64,000 bases of DNA from Coriaria nepalensis (GCA_027186245.1 CP114481.1:35557501-35621500), one strand, 5' to 3'; counted from the stretch's first letter, positions 24,871 to 37,897 are shown. Notes: generated from the sequence alone by a model not told the origin. Made by a program: numbers and translations.

Positions 24871-26514
24871 TTGTGCATAACTTGCACATTATTAATGCAA
24901 GGAAACTGTGCATTGGTTTAACCTTAAAATCATTTCAATGTGTCATTTCAAGTCAATAACTTATTTCAAAGCAAGTCGAACGAATTCTATTTTTGCACTA
25001 CAAACACAAGTTTTGTGCATAACTTGCACATGATCAATGCAAGGAAAGTGTGCATTCGTTTAACCTTAAAATCATTTCAATGAGTCATTTCTAGTCAATA
25101 ACTTATTTCAAAGCAAGTCGAACGAATTCTATTTTTGCACTATAAACACAAGTTTTGTGCATAACTTGCAAATGATCAATGTAAGGAAAGTGTGCATTCG
25201 TTTAACCTTTAAATCATTTCAATGAGTCATTTCAAGTCAATAACTTATTTCGAAGCAAGTCGAACGAATTCTATTTTTGCACTACAAACACAAGTTTTTT
25301 TCATAACTTGCAAATGATCAATGCAAGGAAAGTGTGCATTCGTTTAACCTTTAAATCATTTCAATGAGTCATTTCAAGTCAATAACTTATTTCAAAGCAA
25401 GTCGAACGAATTCTATTTTTGCACTACAAACACAAGTTTTGTGCATAACTTGGAAATGATCAATGCATGGAAAGTGTGCATTCGTTTAACCTTAAAATCA
25501 TTTCAATAAGTCATTTCCAGTCAATAACTTATTTCAAAGCAAGTCGAAAGAATTCTATTGTTGCACTACAAACACAAGTTTTTTTCATAACTTGCAAATG
25601 ATCAATGCAAGGAAAGTGTGCGTTCGTTTAACCTTAAAATCATTTCAATGAGTCATTTCCAGTCAATAACTTATTTCAAAGGAAGTCGAACGAATTCTAT
25701 TTTTGCACTACAAACACAAGTTTTGTGCATAACTTGCAAATGATCAATGCGGGGAATGTATGCATTCGTTTAACCTTTAAATCATTTCAGAGAGTCATTA
25801 CAAGTCAATAACTTATTTCAAAGCAAGTCGAACGAATTCTATTTTTGCACTACAAACACAAGTTTTGTGCATAACTTGCAAATGATAAATGCAAGGAAAG
25901 TGTGCATTCGTTTAACCTTAAAATCATTTCAATGAGTCATTTCCAGTCAATAACTTATTTCAAAGCAAGTCGAACGAATTCTATATTTGCACTACAAACA
26001 CAAGTTTTGTGCATAACTTGCAAATGATCAATGCGAGGAATGTGTGCATTCGTTTAACCTTTAAATCATTTCAGAGAGTCATTACAAGTCAATAACTTAT
26101 TTCAAAGCAAGTCGAACGAATTCTATTTTTGCACTACAAACACAAGTTTTGTGCATAACTTGCAAATGATCAATGCAAGGAAAGTGTGCATTCGTTTAAC
26201 CTTAAAATCAATTCAATGAGTCATTTCAAGTGAATAACTTATTTCAAAGCAAGTCGAACGAATTCTATTTTTGCACTACAAACACAAGTTTTGTTCATAA
26301 CTTGCAAATGATCAATGCGAGGAATGTGTGCATTCGTTTAACCTTAAAATGATTTCAATGTGTCATTTCAAGTCAATAACTTATTTCAAAGCAAGTCGAA
26401 CGAATTCTATTTTTGCACTACAAACACAAGTTTTGTGCATAACTTGCAAATGATCAATGTAAGGAAAGTGTGCATTCGTTTAACCTTAAAATCATTTCAA
26501 TGAGTCATTTCAAG
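24871..26514. repeat. Monomeric stretch without clear higher-order duplication
   Basis: About 11.5 ordinary monomers with no gene. Neighbouring units alternate the AATGAGTCATTTCCAG and CAGAGAGTCATTACAAG forms. Local peculiarities are AATGCGGGGAATGTATGC near 25749, GAATTCTATATTTGC near 25978 and AATGCGAGGAATGTG near 26032 and 26317. A loose two-monomer alternation can be seen at 25690-26340, but I could not establish a longer repeat. Confidence 0.75.
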
Positions 26515-28075
26515 TCAATATCTTATTTCAAAGTAATTCGAACGAGCACTATTTTTGCACTACAAATGCAAGTTTTGTGCATAACTTGCACATGATCAAT
26601 GCAAGGAAACTGTGCATTCGTTTAACCTTTAAATCATTTCAGAGAGTCATTACAAGTCAATAACTTATTTCAAAGCAAGTCGAACGAATTCTATATTTGC
26701 ACTACAAACACAAGTTTTGTGCATAACTTGGAAATGATCAATGCAAGGAAAGTGTGAATTCGTTTAACCTTAAAATCAATTCAATGAGTCATTTCAAGTC
26801 AATAACTTATTTCAAAGCAAGTCGAACGAATTCTATTTTTGCACTACAAACAGAAGTTTTGTGCATAACTTGCAAATGATCAATGCAAGGAAAGTGTGCA
26901 GTCGTTTAACTTAAAATCAGTTCAATGAGTCATTTCAAGTCAATAATTTATTTCAAAGCAAGTCGAACGAATTCAATTTTTGCACTACAAACACAAGTTT
27001 TGTGCATAACTTGCAAGTGATCAATGCAAGGAAAGTGTGCATTCATTTAACCTTAAAATCATTTCACTGTGTCATTTCAAGTCGATATCTTATTTCAAAG
27101 CAAGTCGAACGAATTCTATTTTTGCACAACAAACAGAAGTTTTGTGCATAACTTGCAAATGATCAATGCAAGGAATGTGTGCATTCGTTTAACCTTAAAA
27201 TCATTTCAATGAGTCATTTCAAGTCAATATCTTATTTCAAAGTAATTCGAACGAGCACTATTTTTGCACTACAAATGCAAGTTTTGTGCATAACTTGCAA
27301 ATGATCAATGCAAGGAAAGTGTGCATTCGTTTAACCTTAAAATCATTTCAATGAGTCATTTCCAGTCAATAACTTATTTCAAAGCATGTCGAAAGAATTC
27401 TATTTTTGCACTACAAACAGAAGTTTCCTGCATAACTTGCAAATGATCAATGCAAGGAAAGTGTGCATTTGTTTAACCTTAAAATCATTTCAATGAGTCA
27501 TTTCAAGTCAATAACTTATTTCAAAGCAAGTCGAACGAATTCTATTTTTGCACTACAAACACAAGTTTTGTGCATAACTTGCAAATGATCAATGCAAGAA
27601 AAGTGTGCATTCGTTTAACCTTTAAATCATTTCAATGAGTCATTTCAAGTCAATAACTTATTTCAAAGCAAGTCGAACGAATTCTATTTTTGCACTACAA
27701 ACAGAAGTTTTTTTCATAACTTGCAAATGATCAATGCAAGGAAAGTGTGCATTCGTTTAACCTTTAAATCATTTCAATGAGTCATTTCAAGTCAATAACT
27801 TATTTCAAAGCAAGTCGAACGAATTCTATTTTTGCACTGCAAACACAAGTTTTGTGCATAACTTGCAAATGATCAATGCAAGGAAACTGTGCATTCGTTT
27901 AACCTTAAAACCATTTCAATAAGTCATTTCCAGTCAATAACTTATTTCAAAGCAAGTCGAAAGAATTCTATTGTTGCACTACAAATGAGAGTTTTGGGCA
28001 TAACTTGCAAATGATCAATGCAAGGAGAGTGTGCATTCGTTTAACCTTTAAATCATTTCAGAGAGTCATTACAAG
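26515..28075. repeat. Block F, copy 1 (about 1.56 kb, 11 monomers)
   Basis: Repeated at offsets of 1561 and then 1560 bp. Shared markers are AACTTGGAAATGATC with GTGTGAATTCG, GTGCAGTCGTTTAACTTAAAATCAG, TTTCACTGTGTC, CAAAGCATGTCGAAAG, CAGAAGTTTTTTTCATAAC, the TGCACTGCAAAC unit (27839) and AATGAGAGTTTTGGG. The run of markers occurs in the same order in all three copies. Confidence 0.9.
26754..26761. other. Second EcoRI site within F-type monomers
   Basis: GTGTGCATTCG is changed to GTGTGAATTCG, creating an additional GAATTC inside the monomer. The same change is at about 28317, 29877 and 35556, always in the F-block unit that also has AACTTGGAAATGATC. It shows that these four units descend from one changed monomer. 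It would split the 142-bp EcoRI fragment into two shorter ones. Confidence 0.88.
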
Positions 28076-29636
28076 TCAATATGTTATTTCAAAGTAATTC
28101 GAACGAGCACTATTTTTGCACTACAAATGCAAGTTTTGTGCATAACTTGCACATGATCAATGCAAGGAAACTGTGCATTCGTTTAACCTTTAAATCATTT
28201 CAGAGAGTCATTACAAGTCAATAACTTATTTCAAAGCAAGTCGAACGAATTCTATTTTTGCACTACAAACACAAGTTTTGTGCATAACTTGGAAATGATC
28301 AATGCAAGGAAAGTGTGAATTCGTTTAACCTTAAAATCAATTCAATGAGTCATTTCAAGTCAATAACTTATTTCAAAGCAAGTCGAACGAATTCTATTTT
28401 TGCACTACAAACAGAAGTTTTGTGCATAACTTGCAAATGATCAATGCAAGGAAAGTGTGCAGTCGTTTAACTTAAAATCAGTTCAATGAGTCATTTCAAG
28501 TCAATAATTTATTTCAAAGCAAGTCGAACGAATTCAATTTTTGCACTACAAACACAAGTTTTGTGCATAACTTGCAAGTGATCAATGCAAGGAAAGTGTG
28601 CATTCATTTAACCTTAAAATCATTTCACTGTGTCATTTCAAGTCGATATCTTATTTCAAAGCAAGTCGAACGAATTCTATTTTTGCACAACAAACAGAAG
28701 TTTTGTGCATAACTTGCAAATGATCAATGCAAGGAATGTGTGCATTCGTTTAACCTTAAAATCATTTCAATGAGTCATTTCAAGTCAATATCTTATTTCA
28801 AAGTAATTCGAACGAGCACTATTTTTGCACTACAAATGCAAGTTTTGTGCATAACTTGCAAATGATCAATGCAAGGAAAGTGTGCATTCGTTTTACCTTA
28901 AAATCATTTCAATGAGTCATTTCCAGTCAATAACTTATTTCAAAGCATGTCGAAAGAATTCTATTTTTGCACTACAAACAGAAGTTTTCTGCATAACTTG
29001 CAAATGATCAATGCAAGGAAAGTGTGCATTTGTTTAACCTTAAAATCATTTCAATGAGTCATTTCAAGTCAATAACTTATTTCAAAGCAAGTCGAACGAA
29101 TTCTATTTTTGCACTACAAACACAAGTTTTGTGCATAACTTGCAAATGATCAATGCAAGGAAAGTGTGCATTCGTTTAACCTTTAAATCATTTCAATGAG
29201 TCATTTCAAGTCAATAACTTATTTCAAAGCAAGTCGAACGAATTCTATTTTTGCACTACAAACAGAAGTTTTTTTCATAACTTGCAAATGATCAATGCAA
29301 GGAAAGTGTGCATTCGTTTAACCTTTAAATCATTTCAATGAGTCATTTCAAGTCAATAACTTATTTCAAAGCAAGTCGAACGAATTCTATTTTTGCACTG
29401 CAAACCCAAGTTTTGTGCATAACTTGCAAATGATCAATGCAAGGAAACTGTGCATTCGTTTAACCTTAAAACCATTTCAATAAGTCATTTCCAGTCAATA
29501 ACTTATTTCAAAGCAAGTCGAAAGAATTCTATTGTTGCACTACAAATGAGAGTTTTGGGCATAACTTGCAAATGATCAATGCAAGGAGAGTGTGCATTCG
29601 TTTAACCTTTAAATCATTTCAGAGAGTCATTACAAG
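28076..29636. repeat. Block F, copy 2 (about 1.56 kb, 11 monomers)
   Basis: Second tandem copy with the same marker order: GTGTGAATTCG at 28315, TGCACTGCAAACC at 29395. It differs from copy 1 only at scattered bases (for example GTTTTACCTT near 28891). Its first monomer is of the GAGCAC subfamily, whereas the corresponding monomer of copy 3 is of the EcoRI-plus form. Confidence 0.88.
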
Positions 29637-31196
29637 TCAATAACTTATTTCCAAGCAAGTCGAACGAATTCTATTTTTGCACTACAAACACAAGTTTTGT
29701 GCATAACTTGCAAATGATCAATGCAAGGAAAGTGTGCATTCGTTTAACCTTAAAATCATTTCATGTGTCATTTTAAGTCAATAACTTATTTCAAAGCAAG
29801 TCGAACGAATTCTATTTTTGCACTACAAACACAAGTTTTGTGCATAACTTGGAAATGATCAATGCAAGGAAAGTGTGAATTCGTTTAACCTTAAAATCAA
29901 TTCAATGAGTCATTTCAAGTCAATAACTTATTTCAAAGCAAGTCGAACGAATTCTATTTTTGCACTACAAACAGAAGTTTTGTGCATAACTTGCAAATGA
30001 TCAATGCAAGGAAAGTGTGCAGTCGTTTAACTTAAAATCAGTTCAATGAGTCATTTCAAGTCAATAATTTATTTCAAAGCAAGTCGAACGAATTCAATTT
30101 TTGCACTACAAACACAAGTTTTGTGCATAACTTGCAAGTGATCAATGCAAGGAAAGTGTGCATTCATTTAACCTTAAAATCATTTCACTGTGTCATTTCA
30201 AGTCGATATCTTATTTCAAAGCAAGTCGAACGAATTCTATTTTTGCACAACAAACAGAAGTTTTGTGCATAACTTGCAAATGATCAATGCAAGGAATGTG
30301 TGCATTCGTTTAACCTTAAAATCATTTCAATGAGTCATTTCAAGTCAATATCTTATTTCAAAGTAATTCGAACGAGCACTATTTTTGCACTACAAATGCA
30401 AGTTTTGTGCATAACTTGCAAATGATCAATGCAAGGAAAGTGTGCATTCGTTTAACTTTAAAATCATTTCAATGAGTCATTTCCAGTCAATAACTTATTT
30501 CAAAGCATGTCGAAAGAATTCTATTTTTGCACTACAAACAGAAGTTTTCTGCATAACTTGCAAATGATCAATGCAAGGAAAGTGTGCATTTGTTTAACCT
30601 TAAAATCATTTCAATGAGTCATTTCAAGTCAATAACTTATTTCAAAGCAAGTCGAACGAATTCTATTTTTGCACTACAAACACAAGTTTTGTGCATAACT
30701 TGCAAATGATCAATGCAAGGAAAGTTTGCATTCGTTTAACCTTTAAATCATTTCAATGAGTCATTTCAAGTCAATAACTTATTTCAAAGCAAGTCGAACG
30801 AATTCTATTTTTGCACTACAAACAGAAGTTTTTTTCATAACTTGCAAATGATCAATGCAAGGAAAGTGTGCATTCGTTTAACCTTTAAATCATTTCAATG
30901 AGTCATTTCAAGTCAATAACTTATTTCAAAGCAAGTCGAACGAATTCTATTTTTGCACTGCAAACACAAGTTTTGTGCATAACTTGCAAATGATCAATGC
31001 AAGGAAAGTGTGCATTCGTTTAACCTTAAAACCATTTCAATAAGTCATTTCCAGTCAATAACTTATTTCAAAGCAAGTCGAAAGAATTCTATTGTTGCTC
31101 TACAAATGAGAGTTTTGGGCATAACTTGCAAATGATCAATGCAAGGAGAGTGTGCATTCGTTTAACCTTTAAATCATTTCAGAGAGTCATTACAAG
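29637..31196. repeat. Block F, copy 3 (1560 bp, 11 monomers)
   Basis: Third tandem copy, opening with TTATTTCCAAGCAAGTCG and a monomer with a 1-bp deletion (TTTCATGTGTCATTTTAAG, about 29760). The remaining marker order equals copies 1 and 2. A partial fourth copy begins at about 31197 with the same CCAAGCAAG unit and then runs into block G sequence. Confidence 0.88.
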
Positions 31197-32360
31197 TCAA
31201 TAACTTATTTCCAAGCAAGTCGAACGAATTCTATTTTTGCACTACAAACACAAGTTTTGTGCATAACTTGCAAATGATCAATGCAAGGAAAGTGTGCATT
31301 CGTTTAACCTTAAAATCATTTCATGTGTCATTTTAAGTCAATAACTTATTTCAAAGCAAGTCGAACGAATTCTATTTTTGCACTACAAACACAAGTTTTG
31401 TGCATAACTTGCAAGTGATCAATGCAAGGAAAGTGTGCATTCATTTAACCTTAAAATCATTTCACTGTGTCATTTCAAGTCGATATCTTAATTCAAAGCA
31501 ATTGGAATGAATTCTATTTTTGCACAACAAACAGAAGTTTTGTGCATAACTTGCAAATGATCAATGCAAGGAATGTGTGCATTCGTTTAACCTTAAAATC
31601 ATTTCAATGAGTCATTTCAAGTCAATATCTTATTTCAAAGTAATTCGAACGAGCACTATTTTTGCACTACAAATGCATGTTTTGTGCATAACTTGCACAT
31701 GATCAATGCAAGGAAAGTGTGCATTCGTTTAACCTTAAAATCATTTCAATAAGTCATTTCAAGTCAATAACTTATTTCAAAGCAAGTCGAAAGAATTCTA
31801 TTGTTGCACTACAAATGCAAGTTTTGGGCATAACTTGCAAATGATCAATGCAAGGAAAGTGTGCATTCGTTTAACATTTAAATCATTTCAGAGAGTCATT
31901 ACAAGTCAATAACTTATTTCAAAGCAAGTCGAACGAATTCTATTTTTGCACTACAAACACAAGTTTGGTGCATAACTTGCAAATGATCAATGCAAGGAAA
32001 GTGTGCATTCGTTTAACCTTAAAATCAATTCAATGAGTCATTTCAAGTCAATAACTTATTTCAAAGCAAGTCGAACGAATTCTATTTTTGCACTACAAAC
32101 ACAAGTTTTGTGCATAACTTGCAAATGATCAATGCAAGGAAAGTGTGCATTCGTTTAACCTTAAAATCATTTCAGAGAGTCATTACAAGTCAATAACTTA
32201 TTTCAAAGCAAGTCGAACGAATTCTATTTTTGCACTACAAACACAAGTTTTGTGCATAACTTGCAAATGATCAATGCAAGGAAAGTGTGCATTCGTTTAA
32301 CCTTAAAATCATTTCAATGAGTCATTTCAAGTCAATAACTTATTTCAAAGCAAGTCGAAC

Positions 32361-33071
32361 GAATTCTATTTTTGCACTACAAACAGAAGTTTTTTGCATA
32401 ACTTGCAAATGATCAATGCAAGGAAAGTGTGCATTCGTTTAACCTTAAAATCATTTCAATGAGTCATTTCAAGTCAATATCTTATTTCAAAGCAAGTCGA
32501 ACGAATTCAATTTTTTTGCACTACAAACACAAGTTCTGTGCATAAGTGCAAATGATCATTGCAAGGAAAGTGTGCATTCGTTTAACCTTAAAATCGTTTC
32601 AATGAGTCATTTCAAGTCAATAACTTATTTCAAAGCAAGTCGAACGAATTCTATTTTTGCACTACAAACACAAGTTTTCTTCATAACTTGCAAATGATCA
32701 ATGCAAGGAAAGTTTGCATTCGTTTAACCTTGAAATCATTTCAATGAGTCATTTCAAGTCAATATTTTATTTCAAAGTAATTCGAACGAGCACTATTTTT
32801 GCACAACAAATGCATGTTTTGTGCATAACTTGCACATGATCAATGCATGGAAACTGTGCATTCGTCTAACCTTAAAATCATTTCAATGTGTCTTTTCAAG
32901 TCAATAACTTATTTCAAAGCAAGTCGAAAGAATTCTATTTTTGCACTACAAATGCAAGTTTTGGGCATAACTTGCAAATGATAAATGCAAGAAAAGTGTG
33001 CATTCGTTTAACCTTAAAATCATTTCAATGAGTCATTTCAAGTCAAGAACTTATTTCAAAGCAAGTCGAAC
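32361..33071. repeat. Module H, copy 1 (711 bp, 5 monomers)
   Basis: Five monomers forming a recognisable unit: AAACAGAAGTTTTTTGC; then a unit with T7 instead of T5 (AATTTTTTTGC) and a shortened CATAAGTGCAAATG; then AAGTTTTCTTCATAAC; then a GAGCAC unit with GCACAACAAATGCATG and CATTCGTCTAACC; then a TTTTGGGC unit. The period is 711 because the T7 gain (+2) and the CATAAGTGC loss (-1) add one base to 5 x 142. Confidence 0.9.
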
Positions 33072-33782
33072 GAATTCTATTTTTGCACTACAAACAGAAG
33101 TTTTTTGCATAACTTGCAAATGATCAATGCAAGGAAAGTGTGCATTCGTTTAACCTTAAAATCATTTCAATGAGTCATTTCAAGTCAATATCTTATTTCA
33201 AAGCAAGTCGAACGAATTCAATTTTTTTGCACTACAAACACAAGTTCTGTGCATAAGTGCAAATGATCATTGCAAGGAAAGTGTGCATTCGTTTAACCTT
33301 AAAATCGTTTCAATGAGTCATTTCAAGTCAATAACTTATTTCAAAGCAAGTCGAACGAATTCTATTTTTGCACTACAAACACAAGTTTTCTTCATAACTT
33401 GCAAATGATCAATGCAAGGAAAGTTTGCATTCGTTTAACCTTGAAATCATTTCAATGAGTCATTTCAAGTCAATATTTTATTTCAAAGTAATTCGAACGA
33501 GCACTATTTTTGCACAACAAATGCATGTTTTGTGCATAACTTGCACATGATCAATGCATGGAAACTGTGCATTCGTCTAACCTTAAAATCATTTCAATGT
33601 GTCTTTTCAAGTCAATAACTTATTTCAAAGCAAGTCGAAAGAATTCTATTTTTGCACTACAAATGCAAGTTTTGGGCATAACTCGCAAATGATCAATGCA
33701 AGGAAAGTGTGCATTCGTTTAACCTTAAAATCATTTCAATGAGTCATTTCAAGTCAATAACTTATTTCAAAGCAAGTCGAAC
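33072..33782. repeat. Module H, copy 2 (711 bp)
   Basis: Tandem repeat of copy 1 with the same five-unit marker series. Small differences are AACTCGCAAATG near 33682, and CAAGAACTT in the unit preceding it at 33045 against CAATAACTT at 33754. Confidence 0.9.
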
Positions 33783-34067
33783 GAATTCTATTTTTGCACT
33801 ACAAACAGAAGTTTTTTGCATAACTTGCAAATGATCAATGCAAGGAAAGTGTGCATTCGTTTAACCTTAAAATCATTTCAATGAGTCATTTCAAGTCAAT
33901 ATCTTATTTCAAAGCAAGTCGAACGAATTCAATTTTTTTGCACTAAAAACACAAGTTCTGTGCATAAGTGCAAATGATCATTGCAAGGAAAGTGTGCATT
34001 CGTTTAACCTTAAAATCGTTTCAATGAGTCATTTCAAGTCAATAACTTATTTCAAAGCAAGTCGAAC
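33783..34067. repeat. Module H, copy 3, truncated to two monomers
   Basis: Only the first two units of the module are present, with a private CACTAAAAACAC change at about 33942. It then passes to a unit with AAATAATCAATGC and GTGTCCATTCG. The same truncated third copy with the same change is found in G copy 2, so truncation predates the G duplication. Confidence 0.88.
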
Positions 34068-34884
34068 GAATTCTATTTTTGCACTACAAACAGAAGTTTT
34101 TTGCATAACTTGCAAATAATCAATGCAAGGAAAGTGTCCATTCGTTTAACCTTTAAATCATTTCAATGAGTCATTTCAAGTCAATAACTTATTTCAAAGC
34201 AAGTCGAACGAATTCTATTTCTGCACTACAAACAGAAGTTTTGTGCATAACTTGCAAATGATCAATGCAAGGAAAGTGTGCATTCGTTTAACATAAAATC
34301 ATTTCAATGAGTCATTTCAGGTCAATAATTTATTTCAAAGCAAGTCGAACGAATTCAATTTTTGCACTACAAACACAAGTTTTGTGCATAACTTGCAAAT
34401 GATCATTGCAAGGAAAGTGTGCATTCGTGTAACCTTAAAATCAATTCAATGAGTCATTTCAAGTCAATAACTTATTTTAAAGCAAGTCGAACGAATTCTA
34501 TTTTTGCACTACTGACAGAAGTTTTGTGCATAACTTGCAAATGATCAATGCAAGGAAAGTGTGCATTCGTTTAACCTTAAAATCATTTCAATGAGTCATT
34601 TCCAGTCAATAACTTATTTCAAAGCATGTCGAGAGAATTCTATTTTTGCCCTACAAACAGAAGTTTTCTGCATAAGTTGCAAATGATCAATGCAAGGAAA
34701 GTGTGCATTCGTTTAACCTTTAAATCATTTCAATGAGTCATTTCAAGTCAATAACTTATTTCAAAGCAAGTCGAACGAATTCTATTTTTGCACTACAAAC
34801 ACAAGTTTTGTGCATAACTTGCAAATGATCAATGCAAGGAAAGTGTGCATTCGTTTAACCTTTAAATCATTTCAATGAGTCATT

Positions 34885-37840
34885 TCAAGTCAATAACTTA
34901 TTTCAAAGCAAGTCGAACGAATTCTATTTTTGCACTACAAACAGAAGTTTTTTTCATAACTTGCAAATGATCAATGCAAGGAAAGTGTGCATTCGTTTAA
35001 CCTTTAAATCATTTCAATGAGTCATTTCAAGTCAATAACTTATTTCAAAGCAAGTCGAACGAATTCTATTTTTGCACTGCAAACACAAGTTTTGTGCATA
35101 ACTTGCAAATGATCAATGCAAGGAAACTGTGCATTCGTTTAACCTTAAAACCATTTCAATAAGTCATTTCCAGTCAATAACTTATTTCAAAGCAAGTCGA
35201 AAGAATTCTATTGTTGCACTACAAATGAGAGTTTTGGGCATAACTTGCAAATGATCAATGCAAGGAGAGTGTGCATTCGTTTAACCTTTAAATCATTTCA
35301 GAGAGTCATTACAAGTCAATAACTTATTTCCAAGCAAGTCGAACGAATTCTATTTTTGCACTACAAACACAAGTTTTGTGCATAACTTGCAAATGATCAA
35401 TGCAAGGAAAGTGTGCATTCGTTTAACCTTAAAATCATTTCATGTGTCATTTTAAGTCAATAACTTATTTCAAAGCAAGTCGAACGAATTCTATTTTTGC
35501 ACTACAAACACAAGTTTTGTGCATAACTTGGAAATGATCAATGCAAGGAAAGTGTGAATTCGTTTAACCTTAAAATCAATTCAATGAGTCATTTCAAGTC
35601 AATAACTTATTTCAAAGCAAGTCGAACGAATTCTATTTTTGCACTACAAACAGAAGTTTTGTGCATAACTTGCAAATGATCAATGCAAGGAAAGTGTGCA
35701 GTCGTTTAACTTAAAATCAGTTCAATGAGTCATTTCAAGTCAATAATTTATTTCAAAGCAAGTCGAACGAATTCAATTTTTCCACTACAAACACAAGTTT
35801 TGTGCATAACTTGCAAATGATCAATGCAAGGAATGTGTGCATTCGTTTAACCTTGAAATCATTTCAATGAGTCATTTCAAGTCAATATCTTATTTCAAAG
35901 TAATTCGAACGAGCACTATTTTTGCACTACAAATGCAAGTTTTGTGCATAACTTGCAAATGATCAATGCAAGGAAAGTGTGCATTCGTTTAACCTTAAAA
36001 TCATTTCAATGAGTCATTTCCAGTCAATAACTTATTTCAAAGCATGTCGAAAGAATTCTATTTTTGCACTACAAACAGAAGTTTTCTGCATAACTTGCAA
36101 ATGATCAATGCAAGGAAAGTGTGCATTTGTTTAACCTTAAAATCATTTCAATGAGTCATTTCAAGTCAATAACTTATTTCAAAGCAAGTCGAACGAATTC
36201 TATTTTTGCACTACAAACACAAGTTTTGTGCATAACTTGCAAATGATCAATGCAAGGAAAGTTTGCATTCGTTTAACCTTTAAATCATTTCAATGAGTCA
36301 TTTCAAGTCAATAACTTATTTCAAAGCAAGTCGAACGAATTCTATTTTTGCACTACAAACAGAAGTTTTTTTCATAACTTGCAAATGATCAATGCAAGGA
36401 AAGTGTGCATTCGTTTAACCTTTAAATCATTTCAATGAGTCATTTCAAGTCAATAACTTATTTCAAAGCAAGTCGAACGAATTCTATTTTTGCACTGCAA
36501 ACACAAGTTTTGTGCATAACTTGCAAATGATCAATGCAAGGAAAGTGTGCATTCGTTTAACCTTAAAACCATTTCAATAAGTCATTTCCAGTCAATAACT
36601 TATTTCAAAGCAAGTCGAAAGAATTCTATTGTTGCACTTCAAATGAGAGTTTTGGGCATAACTTGCAAATGATCAATGCAAGGAGAGTGTGCATTCGTTT
36701 AACCTTTAAATCATTTCAGAGAGTCATTACAAGTCAATAACTTATTTCCAAGCAAGTCGAACGAATTCTATTTTTGCACTACAAACACAAGTTTTGTGCA
36801 TAACTTGCAAATGATCATTGCAAGGAAAGTGTGCATTCGTTTAACCTTAAAATCATTTCATGTGTCATTTTAAGTCAATAACTTATTTCAAAGCAAGTCG
36901 AACGAATTCTATTTTTGCACTACAAACACAAGTTTTGTGCATAACTTGCAAGTGATCAATGCAAGGAAAGTGTGCATTCATTTAACCTTAAAATCATTTC
37001 ACTGTGTCATTTCAAGTCGATATCTTATTTCAAAGCAATTGGAATGAATTCTATTTTTGCACAACAAACAGAAGTTTTGTGCATAACTTGCAAATGATCA
37101 ATGCAAGGAATGTGTGCATTCGTTTAACCTTAAAATCATTTCAATGAGTCATTTCAAGTCAATATCTTATTTCAAAGTAATTCGAACGAGCACTATTTTT
37201 GCACTACAAATGCATGTTTTGTGCATAACTTGCACATGATCAATGCAAGGAAAGTGTGCATTCGTTTAACCTTAAAATCATTTCAATAAGTCATTTCAAG
37301 TCAATAACTTATTTCAAAGCAAGTCGAAAGAATTCTATTGTTGCACTACAAATGCAAGTTTTGGGCATAACTTGCAAATGATCAATGCAAGGAAAGTGTG
37401 CATTCGTTTAACCTTTAAATCATTTCAGAGAGTCATTACAAGTCAATAACTTATTTCAAAGCAAGTCGAACGAATTCTATTTTTGCACTACAAACACAAG
37501 TTTGGTGCATAACTTGCAAATGATCAATGCAAGGAAAGTGTGCATTCGTTTAACCTTAAAATCAATTCAATGAGTCATTTCAAGTCAATAACTTATTTCA
37601 AAGCAAGTCGAACGAATTCTATTTTTGCACTACAAACACAAGTTTTGTGCATAACTTGCAAATGATCAATGCAAGGAAAGTGTGCATTCGTTTAACCTTA
37701 AAATCATTTCAGAGAGTCATTACAAGTCAATAACTTATTTCAAAGCAAGTCGAACGAATTCTATTTTTGCACTACAAACACAAGTTTTGTGCATAACTTG
37801 CAAATGATCAATGCAAGGAAAGTGTGCATTCGTTTAACCT
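34885..37840. repeat. F-like block between the two G copies
   Basis: The F markers return: TGCACTGCAAAC at 35074, 36492 and again at 38195 inside G copy 2, and GTGTGAATTCG at 35554. Spacings are now 1418 and 1703 bp (10 and 12 monomers) instead of 11, so single monomers were gained or lost. From about 35.9 kb it also matches 30.4 kb onward at offset about 5537 (39 monomers). It contains satellite only, with no gene. Confidence 0.85.
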
Positions 37841-37897
37841 TAAAATCATTTCAATGAGTCATTTCAAGTCAATAACTTATTTCAAAGCAAGTCGAAC
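37756..37897 (+). repeat. Exemplar monomer, common (EcoRI+) subfamily
   Basis: This 142-bp unit matches what I read as the majority sequence at essentially every position and can serve as the reference unit. It starts with GAATTC, then CTATTTTTGCACTAC. It carries AAACACAAG at unit positions 21-29, TGTGCATAACTTGC at 33-46, TGATCA (BclI) at 50-55, GTGTGCATTCGTTTAACC at 67-84 and ends in CAAAGCAAGTCGAAC. It has 45 G+C in 142 bases (31.7%). The next unit starts immediately at 37898. Variable stretches elsewhere in the array are unit positions 21-28 (ACACA, ACAGA, ATGCA, CCACA forms), 31-36, and 86-105. The GTGTGCATTCGTTTAACC stretch and the 3' end are much more constant. Confidence 0.95.
37797..37817. 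other. Conserved CTTGCA...TGCAAG dyad in the monomer
   Basis: In the exemplar unit CTTGCA (37797-37802) is followed 9 bases later by its reverse complement TGCAAG (37812-37817), with the palindrome TGATCA in the spacer. The same dyad is visible in most of the 450 units at unit positions 42-62. A direct repeat TGTGCAT flanks it at unit positions 34-40 and 68-74. It could form a small hairpin or be read by a dimeric DNA-binding protein. That function is inference; the inverted repeat itself is directly visible. Confidence 0.75.

Larger units (their letters stand above)
30600..34880. repeat. Block G, copy 1 (about 4.3 kb, 30 monomers)
   Basis: Matches 37840-42120 at a constant offset of 7240 bp (51 monomers minus 2). 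Shared rare features include CAATTTTTTTGCAC (32508, 33219, 33930), CACTAAAAACAC (33942), the TTTGCCCTAC unit with CATAAGTTGC (about 34646) and GTCGAGAGAATTC (34628). Differences are few, for example AATTCAAAG against ATTTCAAAG near 31490, and CACTACTGAC against CACTACAGAC near 34506. Block G overlaps the end of F copy 3. Confidence 0.88.

Noticed and set aside
32508..32520. T7 run as a promoter or terminator element
   Set aside because: It is a two-base expansion of the T5 run of the monomer within module H, with no gene or stem-loop beside it.
37797..37806. POU/octamer-like site (TTGCAAAT) in every monomer
   Set aside because: It matches seven of eight bases of ATGCAAAT but such matches are common in AT-rich DNA; nothing else supports a transcription-factor role.
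37820..37845. CENP-B box
   Set aside because: The monomer has CATTCGTTTAACC, sharing only TTCGTT with the mammalian CENP-B box; the essential CGGG part is missing on both strands.
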